Source of the DNA: Tetrapyrgos nigripes
Lineage: Eukaryota > Basidiomycota > Agaricomycetes > Agaricales > Campanellaceae
Length of the DNA stretch: 64,000 nt
Assembly: GCA_013368315.1 (NCBI GenBank)
Contig: JAACJM010000044.1
Coordinates: forward strand, 1 to 64,000
Reading direction: 5' to 3'
In this document: positions 22,737-31,643 of the stretch, piece after piece
Numbering within the stretch: the first letter of the stretch is position 1
Layout of the letters: every line of letters begins with the position of its first letter
Position numbers and translations under genes: made by a program
Notes under the pieces: model-generated
Databases searched by the model: none
What the model saw: the letters and a program-made list of their open reading frames with translations, nothing else
Told to the model about the DNA's origin: nothing

Positions 22737-23170
22737 ATTTCCATTTCCTTCCATCCAACGCTTCCCAGCCACACCAGTTCTTCACACTCCTTTATACATA
22801 CCACTACTAATTAATACTCCGCTCATTTTTGCGTTCATATGTTTCTTTGTCTAATAACATACGTGACGCTCCATATGGTGTGTTAATCATAAGCTCTGGT
22901 GTTAGTAGCCAATTAGTAGCGGACACTAGCGGTCGCTACCAGGGAGCTGCGAGCAGTAGGTATCAAGTTTATTATGACATCTATTCAAGGAATTATTTTC
23001 TACACAATTGCTACATATTAGGCTTGAGTTTAGACTTAAATGCAAACGAGTTTACTTACAGTAACACCCTTTCCAGAAGCCAAAACGTCTGGGGATGGCG
23101 GAATGAGATGCGCGTGACAAGTAACTCTTGTGACTGATCATTAGCCGAGATCACGTCAGAAGATCATGTC
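22737..23170. other. Non-coding right interior of family A element
   Basis: No gene was recognised between the BTB-like stop and the right subterminal repeats. The sequence is AT-rich with no internal repeat of note. Confidence 0.5.
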
Positions 23171-23348
23171 AGCAAATTAAATGAAATTAAAATCCGGGTG
23201 TCAACTTTTGAATAAATACGGGTGCCAATTTTCAATGAATACGGGTGTTGATCTTTTGAGTGAATACGGGTGTCAACTTATGAATAAATACGGGTGTCAA
23301 CTTGTGTCAATACGGGTGCACGAATAAAAGTGCACCTGGGACAGCATA
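23171..23348. repeat. Family A right terminal inverted repeat and subterminal units
   Basis: Five AATACGGGT units and one AATCCGGGT variant (mirror of ACCCGTATT) lead to CGAATAAAAGTGCAC and the outer end GCATA at 23,344-23,348. Confidence 0.85.
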
Positions 23349-23769
23349 TGCGACTGCTTCGCTGTTGCTAAATTTGGCCACTCTCGGGCTTTCCCGAGGT
23401 ACTATACAGTACCTCACATCTCATTTTGGCCTTATTTTTAATCTACAAAGTTGAATTGCGCTCTCAATATTTTAATGGTAGTCTCTTTAGCGTGAGAAGA
23501 CTCTTCCTTGGAACGCCAAAAGCGGCACTCTGTAGTATGTACCAAGTGATTTTCATAAATAATATAAGTACTCTATTTCAAGGACTAAAAGAAACGAAAA
23601 TACTTGTAAAATGAGACTCTCAGCATCATACAGTGTCAAAAGCTGTGCTCATCCGGCGATCATCCGTCGGATGCGGATTGGGCTTTTTGAGACCTCCGAA
23701 TCCGACCCAATCCGATCCGATAGGAGCCCTACCAGTGGCAGTGAACCGTTCAAAAACTTTTCCAAAACT

Positions 23770-24600
23770 TCAATCTCGTCACCAGCATCAGTTACAATGG
23801 TTGTAGGGCTCTCAAATTTTGCATTCCAGCTCCTATTTAAATCTAATCCTTTGGAAAATACTCAGAAAGGAGGTAGCATCATCAGGAAATGGCCCGATTT
23901 CATTGAGGGGTTACCGTGGGTTTTTTTGTTGCCGACAGGACTCCTCGACTTTTGGCACCTCTGTATCTCTCGTTCCTTGGCACTTTTAGAGTAGGTTTGT
24001 ACGTTAGGATAATGAAATACAAAGATATTGTTGAACTAGAGCGAATACATACAAAATTTTGTCGAAAGGACTTCTATAATGTTCCTCAAAATATTAGGTT
24101 GTGGGAATGTTGTAGGGCTGTGAAGTTTCGGGGTTGTGATCGGTTGTACGACCGCCTACAACCATGTGCAACCTTTTTGGACAGTTTCCTGATGATTAGC
24201 TAATATTGTGACCTATGTTGCTACCCCAGCATCAGTTGCAATGGTTTTAGGGCTCTCAAATTTCGCATTCCAGCTCCTATTTAAGTCTAATCCTTTGGAA
24301 AATACTCAGAATTTAGAAAGGAGGTGACATTAGCTAATATTGTGACCTTTGTTGCTACCCCAGCATCAGTCACAATGATTATAGGACTCTCAAATTTCGT
24401 ATTCTGAGTATTTAAGACTCAAACAAGAGTGAGAAAGGAGGTGGCATTAGCTGAGAATGCTAATATTGTGACCTATGCTGCTACCCCAGCATCAGTCACA
24501 ATGGTTGTAGGACTCTCAAATTTGGCATTCTGACTCTCATTTGAGTCTACTCCTCTGGAAAATACTCAGAAAGAAGGTGGTATTAGGTGAGACTCCAAAT
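23770..24600. repeat. Tandem array inside family B relict
   Basis: Four diverged copies of an approximately 110-130-bp unit beginning CCAGCATCAGT and containing GGGCTCTCAAATTT and GGAAAATACTCAGAA start near 23,781, 24,228, 24,359 and 24,489. About 340 bp of other DNA separates copies one and two. Confidence 0.75.
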
Positions 24601-24689
24601 ATTGAGCAAGTAATTACAAAGAATCAAGAGTTTCTGGTAAAAAAACCAGAGGCAAATTGACGAGAATATAAGGCCCCAATGAGAGATGA

Positions 24690-25150
24690 TACCTGTCTCA
24701 TTCATTCATTCATTCAGTCAACAAATGATCATTCCATTGATCTGGTATCTAAACTGGACAGTGGGAGAGGTATGTAGTAGATATATACATGCCTGGGCCA
24801 GAATATATACAGGAAACAATGCAGTGGTGTATCAAACGAGCAACAAAAGAAAAGACTGCTACTTTCCAAAAGCAAAGGTTTGAGTCTGATTGAATGCATT
24901 TGACTTGGACAAAGAGAATTGTAAGACCTGTGATAAGTGCAGATGGGTGTCGTCTATCAGTAGAGGAGGGGGGAGTCGTTGATGGTGATGGCAGTAGCAC
25001 TTGATGGTCCAGGATCACCTAAACGAGACATGACTAATAGGTCTAGATCAGAACCCATATGAACAGATTTGATTTGTTCAACTTACATCGGGTTTTCCTG
25101 GCATTTTCCAAGCGACGCTCTGGTATAGCCCATTAGGCCTCTTTGAGGGA
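24690..25150 (-). pseudogene. Relict 3' end of UIM-protein gene in family B element
   Basis: This interval aligns with 17,205-17,650 of the inner element. On the minus strand a start-of-exon MSRLGDPGPSSATAI corresponds to MSRAGESSTAVI, and after a frameshift the end reads SLSKSNAFNQTQTFAFGK with a stop near 24,867. It proves that the two transposon families share this gene and that the outer copy is dead. Confidence 0.8.
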
Positions 25151-25419
25151 TCGATGTTTTTTTGTTTGAGTCGTTCTCAACTCGTTCTTATAACCCGACG
25201 TTCTAAGATGTGGCTATGCTTCAGAGCTCTACCATTCAGTCGGCAAAATCCCATACTGTGCCGATATGCCGTGCCACGCGTAGTGATGGCCCATATTTCC
25301 CTCATCATAGATAAGACCAAAAACAGTGCCTGCACTGCCAAAAGAGCTAACAATGACAACCTATTTTGGGGTAGTGACTGCCATTCTGTATTGCTAGGTG
25401 TCAGCCAAAACAATTCAGA
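25151..25419. other. Remaining interior of family B relict
   Basis: An open minus-strand frame spans most of this stretch (25,177-25,464), but no family was recognised and it partly runs into the subterminal repeats. It may be a leftover exon of another gene of the element. Confidence 0.3.
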
Positions 25420-25605
25420 ACAGGTCCGAGTTTTGAACAAAAAAAAGTTTTTGAACGGGTCCAAGGTTTGAAAAAAGTTTTTGAACGGGTCGGAGTTTTT
25501 GAAAAAAGTTTTTGAACGGGTCTGAGTTTTGAAAAAGTTTTTGAACGGGTCCGACTTTTGAAATGAAAACGGGTACCTGAATAAATGTGCACTTGGAACG
25601 GCATA
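25420..25605. repeat. Family B right terminal/subterminal repeats
   Basis: Five units of GTTTTTGAACGGGTC (mirror of GACCCGTTCAAAAAC) lead to AATAAATGTGCACTTGGAACG and the outer end GCATA at 25,601-25,605, followed by the ATTCTA target duplication. Confidence 0.85.
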
Positions 25606-25622
25606 ATTCTACGCATAACCAG

Positions 25623-25907
25623 GACAACATGTACAAGGAAGCTCGCTGGCTACACAAAATCCAACAAGTCAAGGACGAGATCAAGAAGGATCCAACCAAA
25701 CTTTCCCAATTCAGTAGTCTGATATACCAGGTTGATATGTCTGGGCACAAGGTCTGCAAATGCAACCGTTGCACCCCGTTCACAGACTGGGTAAAGAAGG
25801 TTTGTGGGGACATTGAGAAGATGGAAGACTTCCAAACTATTGCGAGGAGGTATTTGACGGAGAAGTGCGCTAGAAGTCGATCTGTCTGTCCTCCAACTAC
25901 GGTGTAA
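25623..25907 (+). CDS. BTB/POZ-domain protein, exon 4 (last exon)
   Basis: Begins after acceptor CCAG at 25,619-25,622 in phase 0, the phase in which exon 3 ends at 13,326, and runs 95 codons to TAA. It encodes the C-terminal part with WLHKIQQVKDEIKKDP and VCKCNRCTPFTDWVKKVCGD; a comparable Cys-rich plus W ending occurs in the second BTB gene (63.3-63.43 kb). Without the insertion the intron would have been about 130 bp. With it, intron 3 is 12.3 kb, so correct splicing is doubtful although no coding base has been lost. Confidence 0.8.
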   Translation, partial: DNMYKEARWLHKIQQVKDEIKKDPTKLSQFSSLIYQVDMSGHKVCKCNRCTPFTDWVKKVCGDIEKMEDFQTIARRYLTEKCARSRSVCPPTTV

Positions 25908-26199
25908 GCTTGTGTGATATTCCTGATGACGTACATGTACGTTCGACCGAAGGGAGAAGTGTCCAACCGAATGAGCTAGTTTACTCGTGCATGTATCCCA
26001 AATATCTATGATTTGAGTCCATATGCTTGAGATAGGCCGGAAGCACAAACTTTTGCTCCATTTTCAATGTAAAGAATAACGAGGTACGCAAGAGATATAG
26101 TCAAGTGTTGTCTAGCAATAGCGTGCACTAGAACAAATCTTTACATTCTGCTCACTCTACTGTGATCGTCAAAAACACCACTCTTACCCAATCAAACCC

Positions 26200-26292
26200 T
26201 CACAATCCCAACTCCTTCCTGAAAATACCCAAAATCCTCTCAACTTCCTCAACCGTATTATAATGGACCAACGACACCCTCACCGCCCCATC
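26200..26292 (-). pseudogene. Last exon of PLP aminotransferase (class V-like), copy 2
   Basis: After an acceptor TTCTTATAG, the exon reads DGAVRVSLVHYNTVEEVERI and ends LRKELGL, stop at 26,202-26,200. R-V-S-L-x-H-Y-N-T-x-E-E-V is the characteristic C-terminus of class V aminotransferases and cysteine-desulfurase-like proteins. The rest of the gene, which should lie at higher coordinates, is replaced by satellite DNA from about 26,300. The gene would have been tail-to-tail with the BTB gene. Part of this end plus 3' flank is duplicated at 10.47-10.69 kb. Confidence 0.65.
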
Positions 26293-26309
26293 CTATAAGA
26301 ATAACCCCT

Positions 26310-27060
26310 CTCATAATGGCCATCGTGACAGCTGGAATAAGCCTTAGGCAGCAGGTTTCCAGTGCACGGACCATAAGAATACCCAAAGTGTTTGCTTGGT
26401 CCGTGCACATCTGGACGCTCAAAGCGAAAGTGAACGCTTTGGGCGTTCAGATGGCAGCAGGTTTCCAGTGCACGGACCATAAGAACGCCCAAAGCATTCA
26501 CTTGGCCAGTGCACATCTGGACGCTGATGGATGAGTGAAGTAATACTCCGCTCACTGTGTCCAAAATATATTCTATACTCAAAATTTTATCAGGACGCTG
26601 TGAGCGGAGTGAACACTCACAGCGTCCAAAACATATTCTACACTCAAAGATTTCATGGACACTGTGAGCTTTCACTCCGCTCACAGCGTTCAAAATATAT
26701 TCTACACTCAAAGATTTAATGGGACGCTGTGAGCAGATTCAATGCTCACAGCATCCTGGTTTAATGCTTCAGCCACTGAGAATAAAAAATTGTATTGAAA
26801 GAGAGGCTCTAGTAAGTTCTTGACGCTTTGAGCGTTGAGTGATTCTCTTGACACTTTAAGTGTCAAGTACTCCTCTCAATGCTCAATGCGTAGAGTACTT
26901 GTCTTGACACTTTGAGCGTCCAGACCTGCACTCAAAGTTTCAAGCCTTTTTTTTCACTCATACTTGACACTCAGAGTGTCAAGTACTGTACTCGACGCTC
27001 AAAGCATCAAGAAAGTGACTTGACACTTTGAGCGTTGAGAGGAGTGCTTGACACTTAAAG
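26310..27060. repeat. Palindrome-rich composite satellite
   Basis: Three blocks: two units with CAGCAGGTTTCCAGTGCAC (26,350-26,530); three to four units with CACAGCGTCCAAAATATATTC (26,540-26,760); and units of CTTGACACTTTGAGCGT (26,820-27,060). Nearly every unit has a short inverted repeat, for example GGACGCTGTGAG with CTCACAGCGTCC at 26,593-26,627. The vocabulary is the same as in the 1.0-3.3 kb satellites. Confidence 0.8.
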
Positions 27061-27510
27061 TGTCAAGAGAATACTTATACTCATACTCATGCCCAAAGCA
27101 TCCATGTATGTGCATGAGTATGAGTACTCATATACATGGATGCTTTGGGCATTCCGCTCAGAGTGTTCATACACATACACATACTCATACTCAGACTCAT
27201 ACATACATGGATGCTTTGGGCATTCCGCTCAGAGCTTTCATACACATACTCATACTCATGCACATACATGGATGCTTTGGGCATTCCGCTCAGAGCGTTC
27301 AGTATATGTATGTGCATATGCATACTTATAGTCATACTCATATGCATACATGGACACTTTGGGCATTCTGCTCAGAGTGTTCATACTCATACTTATACTC
27401 ATACTCATTATGCATGCACATACATGGACACTTTAGGCATTCCGCTTAGAGCGTTCAGTATATGTATACTCATATGCATCCTCATATGCACACATGGATG
27501 CTTCTTGACA
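27061..27510. repeat. Five-copy tandem array with CATACTCATACTC spacers
   Basis: The core GGATGCTTTGGGCATTCCGC (or CACTTT variants) recurs near 27,137, 27,208, 27,271, 27,353 and 27,426, each separated by runs of CATACTCATA and CACATACA. Long spurious frames in several phases result. Confidence 0.8.
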
Positions 27511-27755
27511 CTCTGCCCAAATCCTGTCCCCCCCCTACCCAAATCCTGCCCCTCCCCTACCCAAATCCTGCCCCTCCCCTACCCAAATCCTGCCCCTCCC
27601 CTGCCCAAATCCTGCCCCTCCCCTGCCCAAATCCTGCCCCTCCCCTGCCCAAATCCTGCCCCTCCCCTGCCCAAATCCTGCCCCTCCCCTACCCCCCCCT
27701 GGGGTAGACCCCTACTCAAACCCTAGGATATCCTAATAACCCTAACCTCACTACT
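27511..27755. repeat. 22-bp GC-rich minisatellite, copy 2
   Basis: Eight CCCAAATCCTG units are followed by the same CCCCTGGGGTAGACCCC, CCTAGGATATCC and CCCTAACC tail as at 1,855-2,095. It truncates the DUF6534-like gene that begins directly after. Confidence 0.85.
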
Positions 27756-27779
27756 ATTGCCATTTTTTTCCAATCCCAA

Positions 27780-28530
27780 GGTAACATTCTGCGTACACAA
27801 ATGCTTCCTGCGATGATGTAAGTACCTTCAGGTTCTGTGTGGTGTCTTGTGCGTCGCAAACTTATCTTGTTATCCCTTACGATAGTTTGTGGTTATCAAC
27901 CACAACGGTGGCAGACCTATTAATCGCCCTACTCCTGGTCCTATATTATCGAGCGACCGACCGTCACATGACACTCAGGTCTTCATCCAAGTGAGTGCCC
28001 TTTTCCGCTTGGCAAATTCTGTAATGATTGGCGTAAGAAGATGAACAAATACATTTTAGACTCGTTCGCCGTCTATCAACCCTCGCACTCAAAACCGGCT
28101 CTTTCACTGCTCTAACTGCAATACTATCTCTTGTATCTTTTTTGATTGATATCCAGAATAATGGTATGTACTATGTCCTATCCTCTCTGCTTTCATTTCC
28201 ACTGGCATAGGACATTGACATTTGGCCTTCTTGAACTTTTGTCTTGAAGTCACCATCATGTTTGGCTACTGTTTCAGCTGTATCTATTCATTGACGCTCT
28301 TGTACAACCTGAATATTCGTCGGAGGCTGCTCAATCGCACGAATCCCACTGATGTTCTGTATATACGTATAGCTAATTTGGAGGAGGAAGAGGAGGAGAG
28401 TCGGAGTCGTGTCACAAGGTCGGTGGCGAGTAATGTGGCGGACATCCCGAATGTGGAGTCAAGGTCGCAGTCCATAGGACTGTTCACCGTACCGTATACG
28501 GTTACGACTGTATCGAGTATGGGTGTTTGA
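27780..28530 (+). pseudogene. DUF6534-like membrane protein, 5'-truncated
   Basis: Exons beginning near 27,888 read LSTTTVADLLIALLLVLYYR then, after an intron ending ATTTTAG, LVRRLSTLALKTGSFTALTA and LSLVSFLIDIQ, then after another intron MFGYCFSCIYSLTLLYNLNI and a charged Glu-rich tail. The pattern 'ADLLIA...TDR..RL..L.L.TG..T...A.L.L..F' is that of the last transmembrane segments of fungal DUF6534 proteins (seven-helix membrane proteins of unknown function). The first four helices are missing, cut off by the satellite ending at 27,755. Confidence 0.7.
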
Positions 28531-28709
28531 CGGATACAGAAATCCCGTAACCGTACAGTACAAGCGTTTTTCGAGGTCTGTCGGTACAGATACGGCATAT
28601 GGTATGGTTACGTTGGAGTTCATTGTAGAGCGTTAAAAGCTGGGTATCATTATAGTGAAACCCTCGTACATCATGCTTATGGAAATACTAGTAGCGAATA
28701 ATTAAGCAA

Positions 28710-28950
28710 TGTTTTTATCAACACTCTTGTACATCCTCAATATTCGTTGGAAGCTAATCACGAAAGCAAATACTGCTCGGAGTAGCACTTTACCTGACTT
28801 GAAGAGTCGTGTCACGGTACCGGTGGAGCAATGGACATCCCGAATGTGGAGTCGAGATCGCATATAGGACTGTTCATCGTACCGTATATGGTTACAAACG
28901 TATAGAGCCTGCATCAAGCTTGTATGGGTGTTTGACTGATACCAAGTATT
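28710..28950 (+). pseudogene. Degenerate tandem copy of the DUF6534-like 3' end
   Basis: The stretch repeats 28,290-28,530 with many substitutions and a deletion: CTTGTACATCCTCAATATTCGT for CTTGTACAACCTGAATATTCGT, and GACATCCCGAATGTGGAGTC and GTATGGGTGTTTGAC in both. No open frame is kept. Confidence 0.7.
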
Positions 28951-29049
28951 CTCAAAGCGCAGGTCGAAGAGCAGAGACTCACCTGGACAGGCTAAGATAT
29001 TCAGGCTCCGACAGACAGGACGTTGTCAAGCAACGCCAAATAAATTCTT

Positions 29050-30300
29050 AGCGGCGCAACTTATGCGCCAGTCCCCGACTCCGTTGTATGCCCAAATTGC
29101 CAAACTCAGCAGCAGTTGAGTTGAGGTTCGGGTCCAGCGTAGCTCCGAAAACATTTCCACTCATGCAAGCAGCCTTCCTGCCAGTGCAAGTTGCAGGTTC
29201 ACCAATCTCTTTCCTCCAAAAACTGCGGTCGATACAAATCAATCGCATCAAGAATTAGGTTTTGTGAGGTTTCTTGTTTACATCCAGAGTCGGAATGAAC
29301 TTCTGGATGGGAAAAAATGACATCAACGACAGTGCCAAATACACCGGCCATAGTTTCTTCAACCACGGTTACATGATCTTCACCTTCAAACATAGAAACA
29401 CAGCTTTCGGGCCTACAGAATAAGAACAGTTGAGCGAGAACCTCGTTGGATCCGAAACTGTGACTCAGGCTCGTAGATAGCCAATTCGAAGCGCTAGCGG
29501 CATGTCCAAGCGGATAACATTCTCAATCGAGCAATAAAAAATGAGAAAAGACAACAGATAATGAGTTAGAACTTCCTTGGAAGCCTAGTACAAACTGTCA
29601 AATCCCTTTTCGTTATGGCAGACACTGGAATAGAAATTACAACTTCAGCTAAGAATTGAGATGATTGAGAATTAAAACAACGCACTATGAGATCCACAGC
29701 GGCAGGCGTCCTTAGCCAATGTTTGAAGCCTTTGAGCGATTGACGGCAACCGAGGGAAGCCATCAAATATAATACTTTTCGTCGAGAACATGACAGAAGC
29801 TCTCACCAAGTTCACGGTCCATTATTTGATACTTGAATTGATACTCATGCACAGAGGAAGTAACTGTAGACGAGTTCTCAGCAAGAGCGAGCTTTTCAGT
29901 GAGGAAATTGGCGATGAAGTGAGCTCCCAACACTTCTGATTGCTTTTTGGGTGCATTAAAGTCAAATTACGGTCAGCACGCTGATACAGATGGAGAAGAT
30001 CTATAGCAGGCAAACGTTGTTAAGGCTCAGACAACGCTGGAACAAAAAAACAATGGGCAAGCATTGGCAGCGAGACGAAGACATGAAGAAGGCAATGACC
30101 TCATTGCGGAAATCGCCGTTTAAATTTTCAGAACCCGAATTTGTTGATCGATCGGTGGGACACGTCCCTCCTCCTGTCCCTTCGGTCCGGAGTCGGGGAC
30201 TCGATGCGTCCTTCACTAAGAGTCTAAGAAGTATTATTATAACCTTCACTGCGGTCCTTCAGACGGTCTCCTCGAGCCTCATCATTCTGTGACCCCGCTG
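29050..30300 (-). other. Possible eroded minus-strand gene, unidentified
   Basis: Protein-like fragments occur on the minus strand: VLGAHFIANFLTEKLALAEN after an intron-like GTAATT...AATCAG (about 29,930-29,830), and HVTVVEETMAGVFGTVVDVI (about 29,385-29,320). They could be exons of one decaying gene, but I cannot join them in phase over the whole interval or name a family. Confidence 0.3.
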
Positions 30301-30387
30301 GGTGCTGAGCGATCCCAAGACGTCAAACCTGTCTATATCTTCACCATAACATAGCCCTATGTTATTGCTCCCTTAGGGTTAGGTAAA

Positions 30388-30899
30388 TTTAGGGAACAGC
30401 ACGGGGATCCCGCGGGTAAAATTTTTTGACCCGTCCCCGTCCCCGCCATCACGGGTCAGGGGATAGCGGCGGGGCAGACGAGTCAGAAGCAAAACCCGCG
30501 GGTTACCAGTATTGAGGCGGGGATCATACACAAATTGTACAACGAATATAGCTAGTACCCTGTTATGGTTCTTGGCAATTCTCGTGCAGTAAGTACTTCT
30601 GTAAATATTCCTAGTGATGGATAATAGATATGTTTTAAGAGCTGATATTACTGGTTTGTTAGTACTGAGTCTTGTAAATAATGAAGGTGCAGAGCGAGTC
30701 GAAATAAATATTCAAGAAAATTCTACGTAGTTTCCCTGTTTGTTCCCTGCTGCTGGTGGCCTTCGCATCCATCTGGTGGCGGGTCATTTCCCCGTCTGAC
30801 GGGTCGCGGGTTTGGAGCGGGATGAGAAAAGCCAATCCGTCCCCGCCATATCCCGTCCCCGTAACCCGCCACTTCCCCGCCAACCCGTGCTATTCCCTA
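30388..30899. mobile_element. 512-bp hAT-like non-autonomous element
   Basis: Ends TAGGGAACAGCACGGG and, inverted, TAGGGAATAGCACGGG, followed by GC-rich CGGG/CCCG words, are typical of hAT miniature elements. The flanks TAGGTAAA (30,380-30,387) and TAGGTAAT (30,900-30,907) form an 8-bp target duplication with one mismatch. No coding capacity. Confidence 0.85.
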
Positions 30900-31007
30900 T
30901 AGGTAATTGGTTGGTTCAGTGGCCGAAGGCCTTTAAAAATTTTCTGACCCTATATCCTTAAATTTTTTTCCTCGGCCCCCTTGGTTATGGATAACCATTC
31001 CCCCTCT

Positions 31008-31139
31008 CACGCCGAAAAGACAAAAATATCCGCTCGACGGATAGATCACATCACTACTATTGATATAAGATATATCTGTAAAAAAAGTGTGTTTCTGTAC
31101 GCCTTTCTGCCGAGCGGATATTTTTGTATTTTCGGCGTG
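31008..31139. mobile_element. 132-bp MITE, copy 2
   Basis: Same element as 5,802-5,932, with intact CACGCCGAAAA/TTTTCGGCGTG ends and only a few differences (for example CGACGG for CGACAG). No clear target duplication here. Confidence 0.85.
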
Positions 31140-31643
31140 ACTCCCTTGGGGACAAGGATGGAAAGAATGAAGCAGAGGTGCTAGAGAGATTTTTACTTTG
31201 TGTGTATAGGCATGGGAACTAGAATTCTATGATGGAATGCCAGCAATCCTCGCTGTCGCCCCAAGCGGGGCGGCGGTTACTTTTACTGAGTGCAGGAGAA
31301 ATGTCCACAAATCCCGCAGTTTTACTCCGAGTAGTAAAGGTACATGAAAGAAATTAATAAAGCATTTGAGACTACTACTTTCATCCTTTTTATTCCTTGC
31401 TTATAGCATCGTTTTAGTGCCAGCGGCAGCGATTGCTATTTTACTGGACCAATTGGTTGGAGTTGATACCGACGGCTAGAAAGGAAAAGGTCACCGACCG
31501 CTGTTGGGTCTAGGATCGCTGCGTCCTCGTTAAATCTTCTACAGTGACAAAAGCAGTGACCATAGGATTACGGTAAGTATGTGTTTACATTGTGATTGAT
31601 ATAACGTTCATAGACACAAGGCGGGAGAAATAGCCTCCAAGAA
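31140..31643. other. Spacer without recognised gene
   Basis: Nothing recognisable on either strand. CGCCCCAAGCGGGGCGGCGG near 31,258-31,277 is a short GC-rich hairpin. Confidence 0.4.

Larger units (their letters stand above)
13805..23348. mobile_element. 9.54-kb four-gene DNA transposon, family A
   Basis: Terminal inverted repeats begin TATGCTGGTCCGAGTGCAC on the left and TATGCTGTCCCAGGTGCAC read inward from the right, and both continue with TTTTATTCG. Six subterminal ACCCGTATT units lie inside the left end and five plus a variant inside the right end, in mirrored orientation. TGCG abuts both ends, a possible partial target duplication. Inside are four multi-exon genes that read in phase without internal stops: AT-hook protein (+), UIM-like protein (-), integrase-type transposase (-) and BTB-like protein (+). 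It is a candidate autonomous, possibly still active element. The transposase type recalls the Repbase IS3EU group from memory; the superfamily needs a search. Confidence 0.85.
13651..23737. mobile_element. Short hAT-like element split by the 9.5-kb element
   Basis: Immediately left of the inner element (13,651-13,804) and right of it (23,349-23,737) are inverted halves beginning TAGGGCTCCTATCG and rich in CGGAT/ATCCG words. Together they would make a roughly 540-bp element with hAT-like TAGGG...CCCTA ends. No clear 8-bp target duplication is visible, so the identification is tentative. If right, three elements are nested: family B, then this, then the 9.5-kb element. Confidence 0.5.
13447..25605. 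mobile_element. Outer decayed DNA transposon, family B
   Basis: Ends TATGCTGGGCCAATTGCAC (left) and, read inward from the right, TATGCCGTTCCAAGTGCAC are inverted relatives of each other and of the inner element's ends. A perfect 6-bp direct repeat, ATTCTA, flanks it (13,441-13,446 and 25,606-25,611). Both ends carry subterminal ACCCGTTCAAAAAC or ACCCGTTTTCAAAAAC repeats. Its own remaining DNA (about 13,447-13,650 and 23,738-25,605) holds a tandem array and a relict of the UIM-protein gene but no transposase. It was the target for the later insertions now inside it, and it sits in intron 3 of the host BTB gene. Confidence 0.85.

Noticed and set aside
27048..27726. 196-codon His/Tyr-rich and Pro-rich frame
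   Set aside because: Simple consequence of CATACTCATA and CCCAAATCCTG tandem repeats.
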